DNA of 64,000 nt from Symbiodinium microadriaticum. Lineage: Eukaryota > Sar > Dinophyceae > Suessiales > Symbiodiniaceae. Where the stretch lies: positions 63,933 to 127,932 of the forward strand of contig LSRX01001362.1 in the NCBI GenBank assembly GCA_001939145.1, read 5' to 3'. The notes under the pieces are model-generated. The model saw nothing but the letters and a program-made list of their open reading frames with translations. It had not been told where the DNA came from and ran no database searches. Below are positions 13,199 through 23,220 of this stretch, in pieces. Numbering within the stretch: position 1 is the first letter of the stretch; each line of letters starts with the position of its first letter. Both the position numbers and the translations under genes were made by a program.

Positions 13199-16100
13199 GG
13201 ATGCCGGGTGGTTTTGGGTCCTTGGAAGAGATGCGGAAGAAGGACCGACTCGAAGGTATCTGTGTTCTTGATGCGTACCCCTTGTTCGAAAGGAGGAGGA
13301 GGACAAGAAAAACACCAACAGCTACGTGGGTGGAGATAAGAGGCTGCGGCATGCCACTGTGTCAAAGTGTCAACGGCAGTGTAGCTTGAGGACGGAAGAG
13401 AGCGTTCAGTAGCCTCTCCCCATGAGAGACTCAGAGCCCAGCGGCGGAAAAGGGATAAAGGGATGAACAAGAATTGCAGCTTCTTGCCCAGTGGCTTGGC
13501 GGTGGAGCACCCGGACTCGAACAAAGACCACTTCCAGCGCTCCTTGCCCTAAGTGAGATCTCCCCTTCCTTCCTTGCAGCTTTCCAGAAGAGACGATGCT
13601 CGGCTGCCCGAGGCATGCAGCAGCTCGCGTCGAGCAGCGGCCAATCAGGTGCGAAGCATTTTAAGGAATCGCTAAATGGCAACTCTCTGCTGGCGCCCAG
13701 CCTCCATATTACCATCTCTCACGGTTTTGTATGCATGCAGCCCATAGAGCCATAGAGTGCGAGGCTCAACATAGAATTAGAAGCATTGAAAGGCCCGCTC
13801 CCTTCGGATCATCGAGAAGTCACGGTCTACCGCAATGGCTTCACAGCCGTGAGCTCAGCTCTTGCACTTGAGAAGAAGCTCTGTCGGGGTCTGTCGACAG
13901 AAGGCTTTCACTGGGGAGCTGACATCTTCTTCAGACTTCTTCTACGTGATTCCAAGGTGGGAGATGGACCTTTCCGGCCACTTTCCGACCCGCTGAACAA
14001 GAAGTTCATGGAGCGGCAGCTGGGTCAGTGCTTGAGTTTGAGTTGTTTCACTGTTGGGTGAGCTCCGAAATCCTTAAGCCCCTGAGCTGCAAGCTTCGCA
14101 AGACCCTTCTGAGCTCTTGCAGAGTGCAAAGACGACAAGCTGCAAGACAGGACGAGATGGCTGCAGGGCGCTGCCCCGCCGAACTGCAGGCAACGGAGAG
14201 GAGTTGTAGTGTGGGACAGGCTCGCCCTAGCGCACTAGGGCGAGTGCGAGAGCTGCGTGGAATCGCAGAAATCATGTTGCTGTGCAATGTCGCAACATGC
14301 CCTTCTGAGTTTGACAAAGTGCAACGTCTAGGTTCCTACGAGATATGCAACCTCTACGATTCCTCAGGACAATGTGCTCCACATAAGCGGCACAGAGATC
14401 CAGTACGAAAAATGCCACGGAGCTCCGTGTCTCCGTCTCCCAGAAGCCGCCACCACCGCCCTGCAGGCAGGCTCAGACCAACCAGTGCACGTCGCTGTGC
14501 ACGACAAGCGCGGAGAGGATTACAAGGAGACTTTTGTTGAAGACTTCTCACATCATTAAAGATCCTTTCTTGCGTCCTGGAAGCCAGAGAAGGTGTGAAT
14601 GGTGGAAGTTGCCCGCAACGCACAGGAGCCCCCTCCTCCCTCCTACGTCGCATTCTCCGGTGAGGCAGCATAGAATGAGAGGGAAGCAATATACACAATT
14701 GTGTTGATGACTGACTGACGAGCACTCGGGATGTACATGTCGCGAGCTGCTGCATATTCGGCAGAGTATCTGCATAAGACTCCAATTCTGGCATTCTTTG
14801 CTGGTGCTCACCCCCGGCTGCGGAGGGCAACACCTTGGGTGGCAGTTCATCATCGGCAGCTGCCGTCGAGGCACGTGACCCAAGAGTGCTAAGACTGGCA
14901 TCCTGGTGCAGTCAGCTGTTGCCTTTGGCTTCCTCTTCTCATCCTGTAAAGGCGTACTGTAAGGGTTGCGAAGGCCATACTTTTCCAACACGTGGCAACA
15001 TGCCTCCGTGCGCAGCCCATGATACAACATTTCACAAGCTCACAATCATCTGTTTACCGATGGATGGTCGTCTCAGGCAGACAAGGGGTCCATGACAGCA
15101 GGCGACTCAGCACTCAGATAAGTGCTTGATGAGCCAGGCAGGTAGCTTGTCGGTAATCATGCGGGGCGATGCACGGGAGATGAGCATACCGGGCCGACTC
15201 TGCTGTGCATGCTCAGAAAAAGATTGCTCGCCGCAGCTGTCGCTAAGGCACGTTTGTTCGTGTTTGACATGGTAACACAGCTAGAACGCCCCTCGCGACC
15301 TGTTCGTACCGGACAACCTACGAGTCGAAGTTCCAGTCGCACAATTGAAGCAATTTCGCTTGCAAGCGCTTGAAACACGTTGTTTCAGCAAACACCCGTC
15401 ATCGCACGTTCCAGCGGCTGCTTCGGCCAAGTGCCTCGGTCGCATGTTGTGGGTTCGAGAGGAGAAGCGGTCCGAGTACTACTCCCAAACCACACGAGAT
15501 CCTAAGCATCCTACTCATCAACCTCTTGCCTCAGTTCCAAAAGTCCCGAAGAAAGCAAAGGACGTGTGGGCGCCATGGTCCTCGGGCGGGCGATGGGCTC
15601 CCAGCTGCGCAAGCTCATGGCCGGGCACCGAAAAGAGGGGAAGCTAAAGCTTCGAGTCCCCGGTGATGAAGCTTAAGCAATGTTGCACTACCCCCCCNGA
15701 TAAAGCATGCTACTTGGGAGCCAGCCTTCAGCATGCTGCCCTAAACCAAGTTCCTTCAAGCCCTAAACCCTAAACCCTAAACCCTAAACCCTAAGCCATA
15801 AACCCTAAACCCCAAACCCTAAACCCTAAACCCTAACCCCCCCCTCCAGACTTGCAGCGCTGGAGAGCATCAGCGCTTTTTTCCCCGGCATTGCAGGGTA
15901 CTGCCCAGAGAACCCAATACCCGTTAGTTAGGGAATTTACCTTAAATTATCGGGGCCTTAATAGTATGATTTAAGGTATATTCCTTAATATTATGATTTA
16001 AGGTATATTCCTTAATATTATGATTTAAGGTATATTCCTTAATATTATGATTTAAGGTATATTCCTTGGGTTCCTGAGACGAGGCCAAGGAGTGCGTGGC

Positions 16101-19100
16101 CCTCCCTGGTGCCTACAACGGCCTCGTGGCTCGCCTTGTGGCCATCCACGGGTTCAAAGGCCGGAGCCGTCCAAAAATTGGGTTTAGTGTTTAGGGTTTA
16201 GGGTTGAGGGTTTAGGGAACTCAACTCCGGCGATCGAAGTCTCTGGATCGATCCTTTGAAATTGGTAGTCAGATTTCAGACTAAAATTGACTAAAACTCC
16301 AAGATGGATGATTCTCGTCAGCTGCTCCAACTCATGCTTCGGAACCTTGGCCACGACAAGGTCAGGCAATTCTCCGCTTGCTGCAGGAGCCTACTTCTCC
16401 GGCGGTGCCCTCTCCGCCAGCTCGGGAGTTCCAGACATCGGCCCCTGCCCCGGGAAACCAAATCTTCAAGCAAGGGCAAACTTCTGGGCTGTGAGGTTTG
16501 ACTTCTTTGGACCAGTTCTCTTCCAGGAGCCACCGGAAGTCGGAAGCACACTACAGTACCACCACGGCCACCTGCCTTTGCAGGATTAAAGAGGTGGTTT
16601 CCGTGTCGGACCTGCCCTTCATCGCTGATGCCGACACTGGATTTGGCGAGGTCGGGCTGAGCACCTCGGTCCCAGGCAGGAAGCCTCTGAGCGACAGGCT
16701 GAGATGGTACGGAAGACCGTGGAGGAGTACTGCTGGGCCCGAGGCCCAGAAGCAGTGAGCGGAGGTCTCTGCAGTTCGCTACACGAGCCGAGGCGGGAGC
16801 TGCTGGACTTCACATCGAAGACCAGGCCTGGCCCTAGGCCATGAAGGTTGCATTGGGCAGAAAAGGGGCGACAAAAACCCAAGAAAAGCGATCCCAGATG
16901 AAAAGCCTTTGGGACGAGAGAGGTCTTTCCCAAGAGATGTGGCCACCTCGACGGCAAGGCCTTGGTCCCAATTGCCGCTGCCCCAGCGTCCTTCGCCTGT
17001 CCCAGTCTTCCGACCCATCCCTCCATCGTCTGTCTCCGTGAAAGCTTCTCATCGCATCTGAGTTTTGGGCCGTCTGTCCCTTCGTCTGTCTGATGCCCGT
17101 CGGCGCACCTGGAGCCAGTAGAAGCCGAGTGCTCTCGGGCGTCTAGAAAGACTCCACGGCCACAGCCCCTGGGAAGTCAGCAAGAAATAAATGGATAGAA
17201 AATAGATAGGTCAGGTCATGAGGTTTTAAACTTAAGCCCATGCGCACTCCCAGGATGTCTTCGTTGAGAAGGTCGAGCGAGCGGCAGAAGCTTCGTCCAT
17301 TCCTCATCCCCTTGAGACAACAGCAGATTCAGATGAACAAGCAGACTTTGCCTCATGGGATTGGACACGTGGTCGTCGCTGTGCCATCTCCAAGTTGGGT
17401 GCTTTCCAGGGCACCCCCGGGCCTGGTACTACGGTTGATGATCTAAATCCTGCATTACCCCATAATGGGAATATACCATAATTCCCATAGTTTAAGGGTC
17501 CTTAAGGTAATGCAGGATTTATATCATCAACAGTAGTAAGATGATCATGCTTGGCTCCTGAGGCAGAGATGCTCAGACGGTGAATTCATAATTTGTGCGC
17601 GCACAGATGCGGCTGGGGTGCCGGATCCTTGGTGCATCCACATCTGGTGTGAACAGTCAGCGCATCTTGGTGTGTTTGTACCCACAACCATGTCCATATG
17701 CCTTCTGTCCAGTTGGCAACACCTCATCTTGGTCGTTGCAGGCCGGGCGAAGGCTTGCAGAAAGCCATCGAGCGAGCGGTTGCCTTGGGGTGTCTCTCGT
17801 TGGAGTCGCTTGCAGGAGTAGAGCTGAGCACGTGCAGAGCTACTCACTGACACTCCGAGGCCACGGCCTACGTCGCAGCCGGAGCTGACATGATCTTTCC
17901 GGAAGGTTTGCAATCAGAGGCCTCCTCTGGCTGAGCTTGAGGCATCTAGCCTTTCTTGAGCTTCAGAATGCTATGTATTGTGCTTTCAATCCTGGCGCAC
18001 CCTGCTTCCTTCGGGTCCGGCGGGTGCAGGAGGATTTTCGCAGCTTCGCCGCGGCCATGAAATCATTGTGTGGCTCCTAGCCACACGATGCAGTTGCCGG
18101 GCTCTTGTTTCTCCGTGCCTTGCAACGACCAAGACACAATACGTTCAAGCAATCCTCGAACCCAGAAGACTTGACATAGCATGCCGATCTCCTCAAAGCG
18201 AAGCACCGACAAGAGCATACCAAGATAGAAAAGTCTTGTCCACCCGACTAGCCGAAACTGCAACATGATGCGAGCCAGCAAGATGTCGTATCTCTGAGGA
18301 AGGGACCGGCGCCAGACGGAGGCCCCTTCTTGCTGGCCAACATGACCGAGCAATCGCCTCAAGCGGCTGTGCACTTCCGGATGAAGCACTGCCTGGCAGC
18401 TTTAGATCGGAGAGTATCAGGCATAAACTGCGTCACCGCAAGGTTTGGGAAGACTCCCTACCTCACGCTGCAGCAATTCCAGGGGCTGGGCCGTCTTCTT
18501 AGGAGCCGCTTTTCTCTGCGCGCGCGCGCGCTTCTTTTTTTGGGGGGCACCCGGGCATGCAGCTCGAGGTTACCACTGCGTGATCTACCCGGTGAGCACA
18601 CTGAGGGCCGCCATGCCTTATCCTCAGAGCCTCAGTTTTAGGTTGTACCTATAGTCTCCATTGTTCCCGAAAGCATCGCGAAGGGTTCTTCCGTGCGAAG
18701 CACTTTAGAGAAGTACGTAGGATCAAGTACACAGAGTACTATGCAGGCAGAGTCAAGTGTACAGAGCATAGTACACAGACTATAGTATACACAGAGTATA
18801 GTACACAGAGTGAAGTACATCAGAGTGAAGAACATCGAGTGAAGTGCATCGAGTCAAATGCATAGTACACAGAGTCTTGTACATCGAGGCAAATACAGAG
18901 AGTGAAGTACATCGAGTCGAGTACCCGACTTATCTACGTCTAAACCGACTTATCTACATCTCGGTATATCTATCTTTCTTTCCAAAGCCGGAACCAGCAC
19001 CGATGCCATCGATCGGAAATGCAACCCTTTGCATGGATTCGCGTGGTCGCGCGCACGAACGCGAGTTAAAGTTGCAATTTGTCGGCGCCCCGCGCAACCC

Positions 19101-22100
19101 TTGGCGTGGATTGGCGTGGTTGCGCGAGCGAACGCGAGGTACGGTAAAGTTGCAACTTTTAGGCGTGACGTGCAACCCTTTGCGTGGATTGGCGTGGTCG
19201 ACCGCGCGAACGCGAGGTAAAGTTGCAACTTTTTGCAACTTTCAGGCGTGACGCGCAACCCTTTGCCTGGATTGGCTTGGTCGAGCGCGCGAACGCAATG
19301 TAAACTTGCAACTTGTAGGCGTGACGCGCAACCATTTGCGCTGATTGGCGTGGTCGAGAGCGCGAACGCGAGGTAAAGTTGCAACTTTTAGCCGTGACGC
19401 GCAACCCTTTGCGTGGATTGGAGTGGTCGAGAGCGCGAACGCGAGGTAAAGTTGCAGCTTTTGGGGTTCCCGCAGGGTTCGTGCGCAACCCTTTTCGGGG
19501 ATTGGCGTGGTCGAGTGGAGATAAACTTGCAACTTTTATAATAGGGTTCCCGCGCAACCTTGTACGTCTGTACGAAGCCATCGAGAGAATTACATAGATG
19601 ATAATAGATGATAAACATAGAGTCACGATAAACATAGAGTCAAGTACATGCAAGGTATAGTAAATAGAGTCGAGTGCGGGTGACAAACACAGAGTGACGT
19701 GACGATAAACATAGAGTGGAGATACACGGAGAGTCCATAGAGTCAAGTACATCGAGTCAAGTGCATAGTGAATTGGGTGATAAACATATACATCGACATC
19801 AGTGCGCAAAGAGACTCTGTGCATCTATGCACTCGGCTATATGACTCTATGTACTTGACTCTATGCACTGGACTTTGTACTTGATGACTCTATGCACTTG
19901 ACTCTGCGACAATATGACTCTATGCACTAGATCCTACGTACTCAAACTGTGCACTTGACTCTATGACTGTATTGTACTTGACTCTATGACTTTACATAGC
20001 GCTAAACTCTTGGCAAATGATGCTTTCAGGCCACTCGTCTTCTAGTAGTTCCTTTTTGGGGTTACCTTTTGGGATCCTTAATATAGATTTGGTTAAACCA
20101 AAAAAAGGAACTACAATGGAGACTATAGGTAGGGTTTTAGGGTTTAGGATGGTTTAGGGTTTAGGGGAGTGTTCCTTTTGAAGTACCTGGAGAAGTGATG
20201 CCAGGAAAGGCGTTGATGAATGCCTGCAAGCTCTGAAGGACGGGCCCTCCGGGGGGCAATGAGCCTAGGTTCTGGGTCCAGAGCTGTCTACGGAGACTGC
20301 CCTCTTATTCTTGGCAGTTTTCTTCAGTTCCGCGACATCCACCACCAATCAGCTAACCGGAAAGTTATGGTTCCTGTCACGGAGCATTTCCCTTGGATTG
20401 GATGACGTTTTTGAGCTCGAGGGTTTGTATCATTATTCTCCCCATGCATGACGTATGCACACCCACATTCCCAACGAGCACCATAAGCACACACTTCGAC
20501 AGACCTTAATCTCTGGCACACCCACACACACACACTCCAGTGCTTTTCCCTTGATTGCCCTTTCTCGCAGGACACCGGCACCCTGGAGTCGTTTCTGCCC
20601 AGAATGCAGACACGCCCGGGACCTGATGCCGGGAGGGTCAGCGCTCAACCAGGAAGGTCTCAAGCGAGGACATGTCCTTATAATATAATATAATATAATA
20701 TAATATAATATAAAATAATAAAATATAAAATAATAAAATATAAAATAAAATAATATAATATAAAATAAAATAATATAAAATAATATAATATAATATAATA
20801 TAATATAATATAAAATAGTATAGTATAGTATAGTACAGTACAGTACAGTACAGTACAGTACAGTATAGTATAGTATAGTATAGTATAGTATAGTATAATG
20901 CTTCAGCCTTCGGGAATCCTCGGAACCCAGAGCCTGCCCGATGAGGGCCGAGTTCCCCCTGGCGCTCAGCTGATCCCTTGTGGAATTCGAGACGCTTCTG
21001 GGACCTCTTCTCTTAACACAAGCCTGCAGAACTGGAGATGCCCCCGATTACCTCCTCTGCGCCAAATTCAACAAGGAGTCGGCGCCCATATTAAATCTGA
21101 GAGCAATTCGCCCGGACCGAGGCAAAGAGTTGTACGCTTCGATGTCTTACGCACCTCTCGAGGAATGGAAGTACCCGCCTGTCACTGAGAGAAGGTTTCC
21201 GAGTTATACTACATTTTGCTATTCAGTCCTATCCTATTCTATGCCAGGTGCTTCTGGTCTGTTCTGTTATGTTCTATTCTATTCTACTCTATCCTATTCT
21301 AACCGATTCGATTCTGTTCTGTTCTGTGCTTTGCTGTGCTGTTCTATTCTGTTCTGTTCTGTCCTATTCTGTCCTATCCTATGGCATCCTATCCTATCCT
21401 ATCCTATCCTATCCTATCCTATCCTATCCTATCCTATCCTATCCTATCCTATCCTATCCTATCCTATCCTATCCTATCCTACCCTATCCTATTCTATTCT
21501 AGTCTATTCGTTTCTATTCTGTTCCGTTCTGTTCTGTGCTATGCTGTGCTGTGCTATGCTGTGCTGTTCTGCTCTCCTCTATCCTTTTCTATTCTATTCT
21601 GTTCTGTTCTATCAATTCTATCCTATCCAATTCTATGCTATTTTCTACTCTACTAGACTAGTCTATTCTATTCTACTCTGGTCTATAAGTGCATATAGAC
21701 TCAAGTACGCTCGAAGCTATTTTTCCCAAAACAAAAAGCCGTTCTGAATGACGGACATGCCCCATGGATGTTCAGTGCTCAGGTCGTCTTCTGGAAAGCC
21801 CTGAGCTATGAGGAAGAGTTCTTTGAAGAAGACGTGTTTCGCATAGGCGTTGCTCACATCCACTTTTGCGGTGCACCACTCGCCCAAATCTGGAGCGGGT
21901 CAAGCCTCCATGCAACACTGTGGTGACCCTACTTGCAACAAGATAATATAGGACCTGATTATCAAATTGCATGGTCCGCACCCGGGCTTGCTGGTACCCG
22001 TAGGCAGCGTTGTAGGCAGCTCACTGAGCCATGGTCAGATTTCTTTATGCTGGCTTTCCTGCCCTGTTTCTGGCGGAAGTCGCACGTTGTACAGACTCCG

Positions 22101-23220
22101 TTGCTTTTGCTCGCGCCGAACCTGCGAACAGAAAATGCTGTGGCCTGACTTGCGAGGAAGGATCAGGGCTGATCTGACAGCCCTTCCTTCCACCCCCTTC
22201 CCCTCCCAAAAAGTTCGAACTTCAACGCCAGAGTGCTCAAAGGTGGATGCCACGAAGCCGAAGACCAAGATTCAGATCCGCTTCCACGATGGCACACGAA
22301 AGGCCCAGGAGTTCAACGAGGCAAGACCCAGCCTCACATCCGGCAAACCCGTCGCACGGCAAGATGTCTTTCGTCTATGGTCCACGCTTCACTGTAGAAA
22401 CTTCTCAGCTTGTATGGCAAGAGAGGAGACAGAGTCGGGCTGCGAAGGACCATACTGTGGGCGACCTCCGAGCCTTCTGTGCCCAGTGTGTTGGTGGGCA
22501 GGCGCGAAGGGCGGAGCAGGGCGGGGCCTGGCGCAGTAGAGTTCAACTGAAGGCTCGGCGGCATCTGAAGGCTCGTCGACGTTAATCAGTGGCGTGGAAG
22601 AGTACAATATGAAATGGTAGAGAGCACATGCGCTCAGCTCGTGCTTCAATGTCTGGCCGGAAAGCCCTAAATCAAAATCCTCAAGCCAGGCGCCTGTGGC
22701 CTTTGTTTTTTGAAGGGTCCTGCTTTCGGAGGCCATGACCATCATGGGTGGCTTTCCTCCCAAGGCCCAGGGACGGACAAAGGGGGAGTGTAATCTTGGG
22801 AGAGTTTTTATTCGCGTCACATGACGGCTCGTCATTTGTGTCATATTGGGGTGGAAAGGCTGGGTTGAGGGCTGACTTGGCTACGATTCTTGAAGAGTTC
22901 ATTCTGGCATTCTGACCAGCTGCCCTCTGCAGCAGAATGCTGGAGCGGATAGGGTAGACGAGGGTGTCTGTTTCCAGTGTGCACTGCTCAGCCCATTGCC
23001 GACGACCAGCTCACGCTCAAGGATGCTGGATTGCTGAACGCTGCAGCCCGGGGCTGTGGGACACGTCCTTGAGTGGTGTTGGACATTCATCCAGTTCCAG
23101 AACTTCGAAAGGGCTGCTTCGGAGCAGCAACTGAGGGTTTTTTGGGCACTGCATCTGCTCCTTCCTTGCAACATTCCAGAGCTGTGCCTGGCGGCCGAGG
23201 TCACTGTCAAGCCAGCATGA
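13199..23220 (+). CDS. p47/NSFL1C-like p97 cofactor with SEP and UBX domains
   Basis: The SEP-UBX order is that of the p47 family, adaptors of the AAA ATPase p97/CDC48 in membrane fusion and ubiquitin-dependent processes. Exons placed: 13199-13242 (FGSLEEMRKK), 13293-13342 (EEEDKKNTNSYVGGDK), 13492-about 13530 (SGLAVEHPDSNKDHFQ). SEP exons: 13793-13848 (SDHREVTVYRNGFTA), 13957-14023 (VGDGPFRPLSDPLNKKFMER), 14140-about 14200 (DEMAAGRCPAELQ), 14467-about 14530 (QPVHVAVHDKRGEDYKE). UBX exons: 22243-22320 (KTKIQIRFHDGTRKAQEFNE), 22448-22501 (DHTVGDLRAFCAQCVGGQ), 22732-22764 (AMTIMGGFPPK), 22992-23045 (PIADDQLTLKDAGLLNAA), 23200-23220 (VTVKPA, stop). The FPP loop occupies the p97-contacting position of UBX domains. 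Donors are GA at 13243, GC at 13343, 22321, 22502, 22765 and 23046, and GT at 13849 and 14024. The N-terminus (UBA in relatives) and the SEP-UBX linker were not found; 14.5-22.2 kb is mostly repeats. Confidence 0.85.
15761..15836. repeat. Interstitial telomere-type array (CCCTAAA)n
   Basis: Roughly ten CCCTAAA units with a few degenerate ones (CCATAAA, CCCCAAA). It is one of the longest such arrays in the window. A shorter array in the opposite orientation (TTTAGGG) follows at 16181-16217, so the two face each other across about 350 bp. Confidence 0.9.
15963..16070. repeat. 27-bp palindrome-bearing tandem repeat, four units
   Basis: Four head-to-tail units of about 27 bp. Each contains the palindrome TTAAGG-TATATT-CCTTAA. 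The sequence between units is nearly invariant, suggesting recent amplification. The TTAAGG/CCTTA motif also occurs inside the inverted-repeat elements of this window, which hints at shared origin but does not prove it. Confidence 0.85.
16181..16217. repeat. Interstitial telomere-type array (TTTAGGG)
   Basis: Four to five TTTAGGG-like units on the plus strand, opposite in orientation to the array at 15761-15836. Confidence 0.85.
17429..17536 (+). mobile_element. MITE-like inverted-repeat element, copy 2
   Basis: The ends are CTACGGTTGATGATCTAAAT and its near reverse complement ending CATCAACAGTAG. The interior (GGGAATATACCATAATTCCC, then TTAAGGGTCCTTAAGG) is itself palindromic, so the whole element can fold into one hairpin. 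It is flanked by TA on both sides (GGTA|CTACGG and CAGTAG|TAAG), compatible with a TA target-site duplication. It lies within the p47-like gene. Confidence 0.85.
18700..18960. repeat. Degenerate minisatellite, AGTACA(T/C)(A/C)GAGTCAAGT type
   Basis: Short units built from CAGAGT, GAGTCAAGT and AGTACATCGAGT recur every 12-18 bp. The same unit type continues after the 73-bp array at about 19600-19770 and then appears reverse-complemented at 19840-19990. Confidence 0.75.
19020..19575. repeat. About 73-bp tandem minisatellite, seven units
   Basis: Units begin near 19020, 19093, 19171, 19255, 19328, 19401 and 19485. Shared cores are GCAACCCTTTGCGTGGATTG, GCGTGGTCGAGCGCGCGAAC and GAGGTAAAGTTGCAACTTTT. 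The period varies from about 69 to 84 bp with a base unit near 73, which is not a multiple of three. Both strands stay open over long distances and give repetitive Arg/Ala-rich peptides. It is flanked on both sides by the GAGTCAAGT-type minisatellite. Confidence 0.9.
19840..19990. repeat. Inverted arm of the GAGTCAAGT minisatellite
   Basis: Repeats of ACTCTATG, CACTTGACTCTATG and TACTTGACTC are the reverse complement of the units at about 19600-19770. The two tracts can pair into a long imperfect hairpin centred near 19820. Confidence 0.75.
20131..20166. repeat. Interstitial telomere-type array (TTTAGGG)
   Basis: TTTAGGGTTTAGG units with a GATGG interruption on the plus strand. Confidence 0.8.
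20681..20892. repeat. Pentanucleotide array (ATAAT)n grading into (AGTAT/AGTAC)n
   Basis: Continuous 5-bp period. The unit drifts from ATAAT/AAAAT through AGTAT to AGTAC and back to AGTAT. It ends about 90 bp before the candidate coding stretch at 20981-21190. Confidence 0.9.
20981..21190 (+). CDS. Candidate exon between pentanucleotide arrays, unknown
   Basis: The plus-strand frame includes DAPDYLLCAKFNKESAPILN and then GKELYASMSYAPLEEWKYPP, which looks like ordinary globular protein rather than repeat translation. It lies inside the p47-like gene but resembles no p47 region I know. It may be a missed linker exon, an inserted gene fragment or chance. The frame continues without a stop into the TCCTA array at about 21225, which cannot be coding. 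Confidence 0.35.
21225..21680. repeat. Pentanucleotide array (TCCTA/TTCTA/TTCTG)n
   Basis: A long 5-bp array, cleanest as TCCTA around 21375-21490, with degenerate TTCTG and GTGCT variants on both sides. A period of five keeps frames open and yields a false peptide of SYPIL units. Confidence 0.95.
21767..21882 (-). CDS. Candidate minus-strand coding fragment, unknown
   Basis: The minus-strand frame reads VDVSNAYAKHVFFKELFLIA followed by QGFPEDD. It is protein-like and opposite in strand to the p47-like gene that surrounds it. A retroposed fragment is possible. I do not recognise a family, and exon boundaries are not evident. Confidence 0.25.

Larger units (their letters stand above)
14540..20960. 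other. Large interior of the p47-like gene, repeat-rich
   Basis: Between the SEP and UBX exons I see no exon I can tie to the gene. The stretch holds an assembly ambiguity (N) at 15698, a telomere-type array at 15761-15836, a 27-bp palindromic tandem repeat, an inverted-repeat element at 17429-17536, the GAGTCAAGT-type and 73-bp minisatellites, and a pentanucleotide array. If the gene is intact, much of this is intron. Confidence 0.5.

Noticed and set aside
19020..19575. Regularly spaced repeats that could suggest a CRISPR array
   Set aside because: Repeats are contiguous with no unique spacers and variable length, and the genome is eukaryotic. It is a minisatellite.
18950..19824. Minus-strand frames of 144 and 221 codons with repeated Arg/His/Ala motifs
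   Set aside because: They read across the 73-bp minisatellite, whose period is not a multiple of three, and both strands are open. There is no sign of selection for one frame.
20980..21747. 255-codon plus-strand open frame rich in SYPIL units
   Set aside because: Most of it is translation of a TCCTA pentanucleotide array; a period of five keeps all frames open. Only the first 70 codons or so are kept, as a weak candidate.
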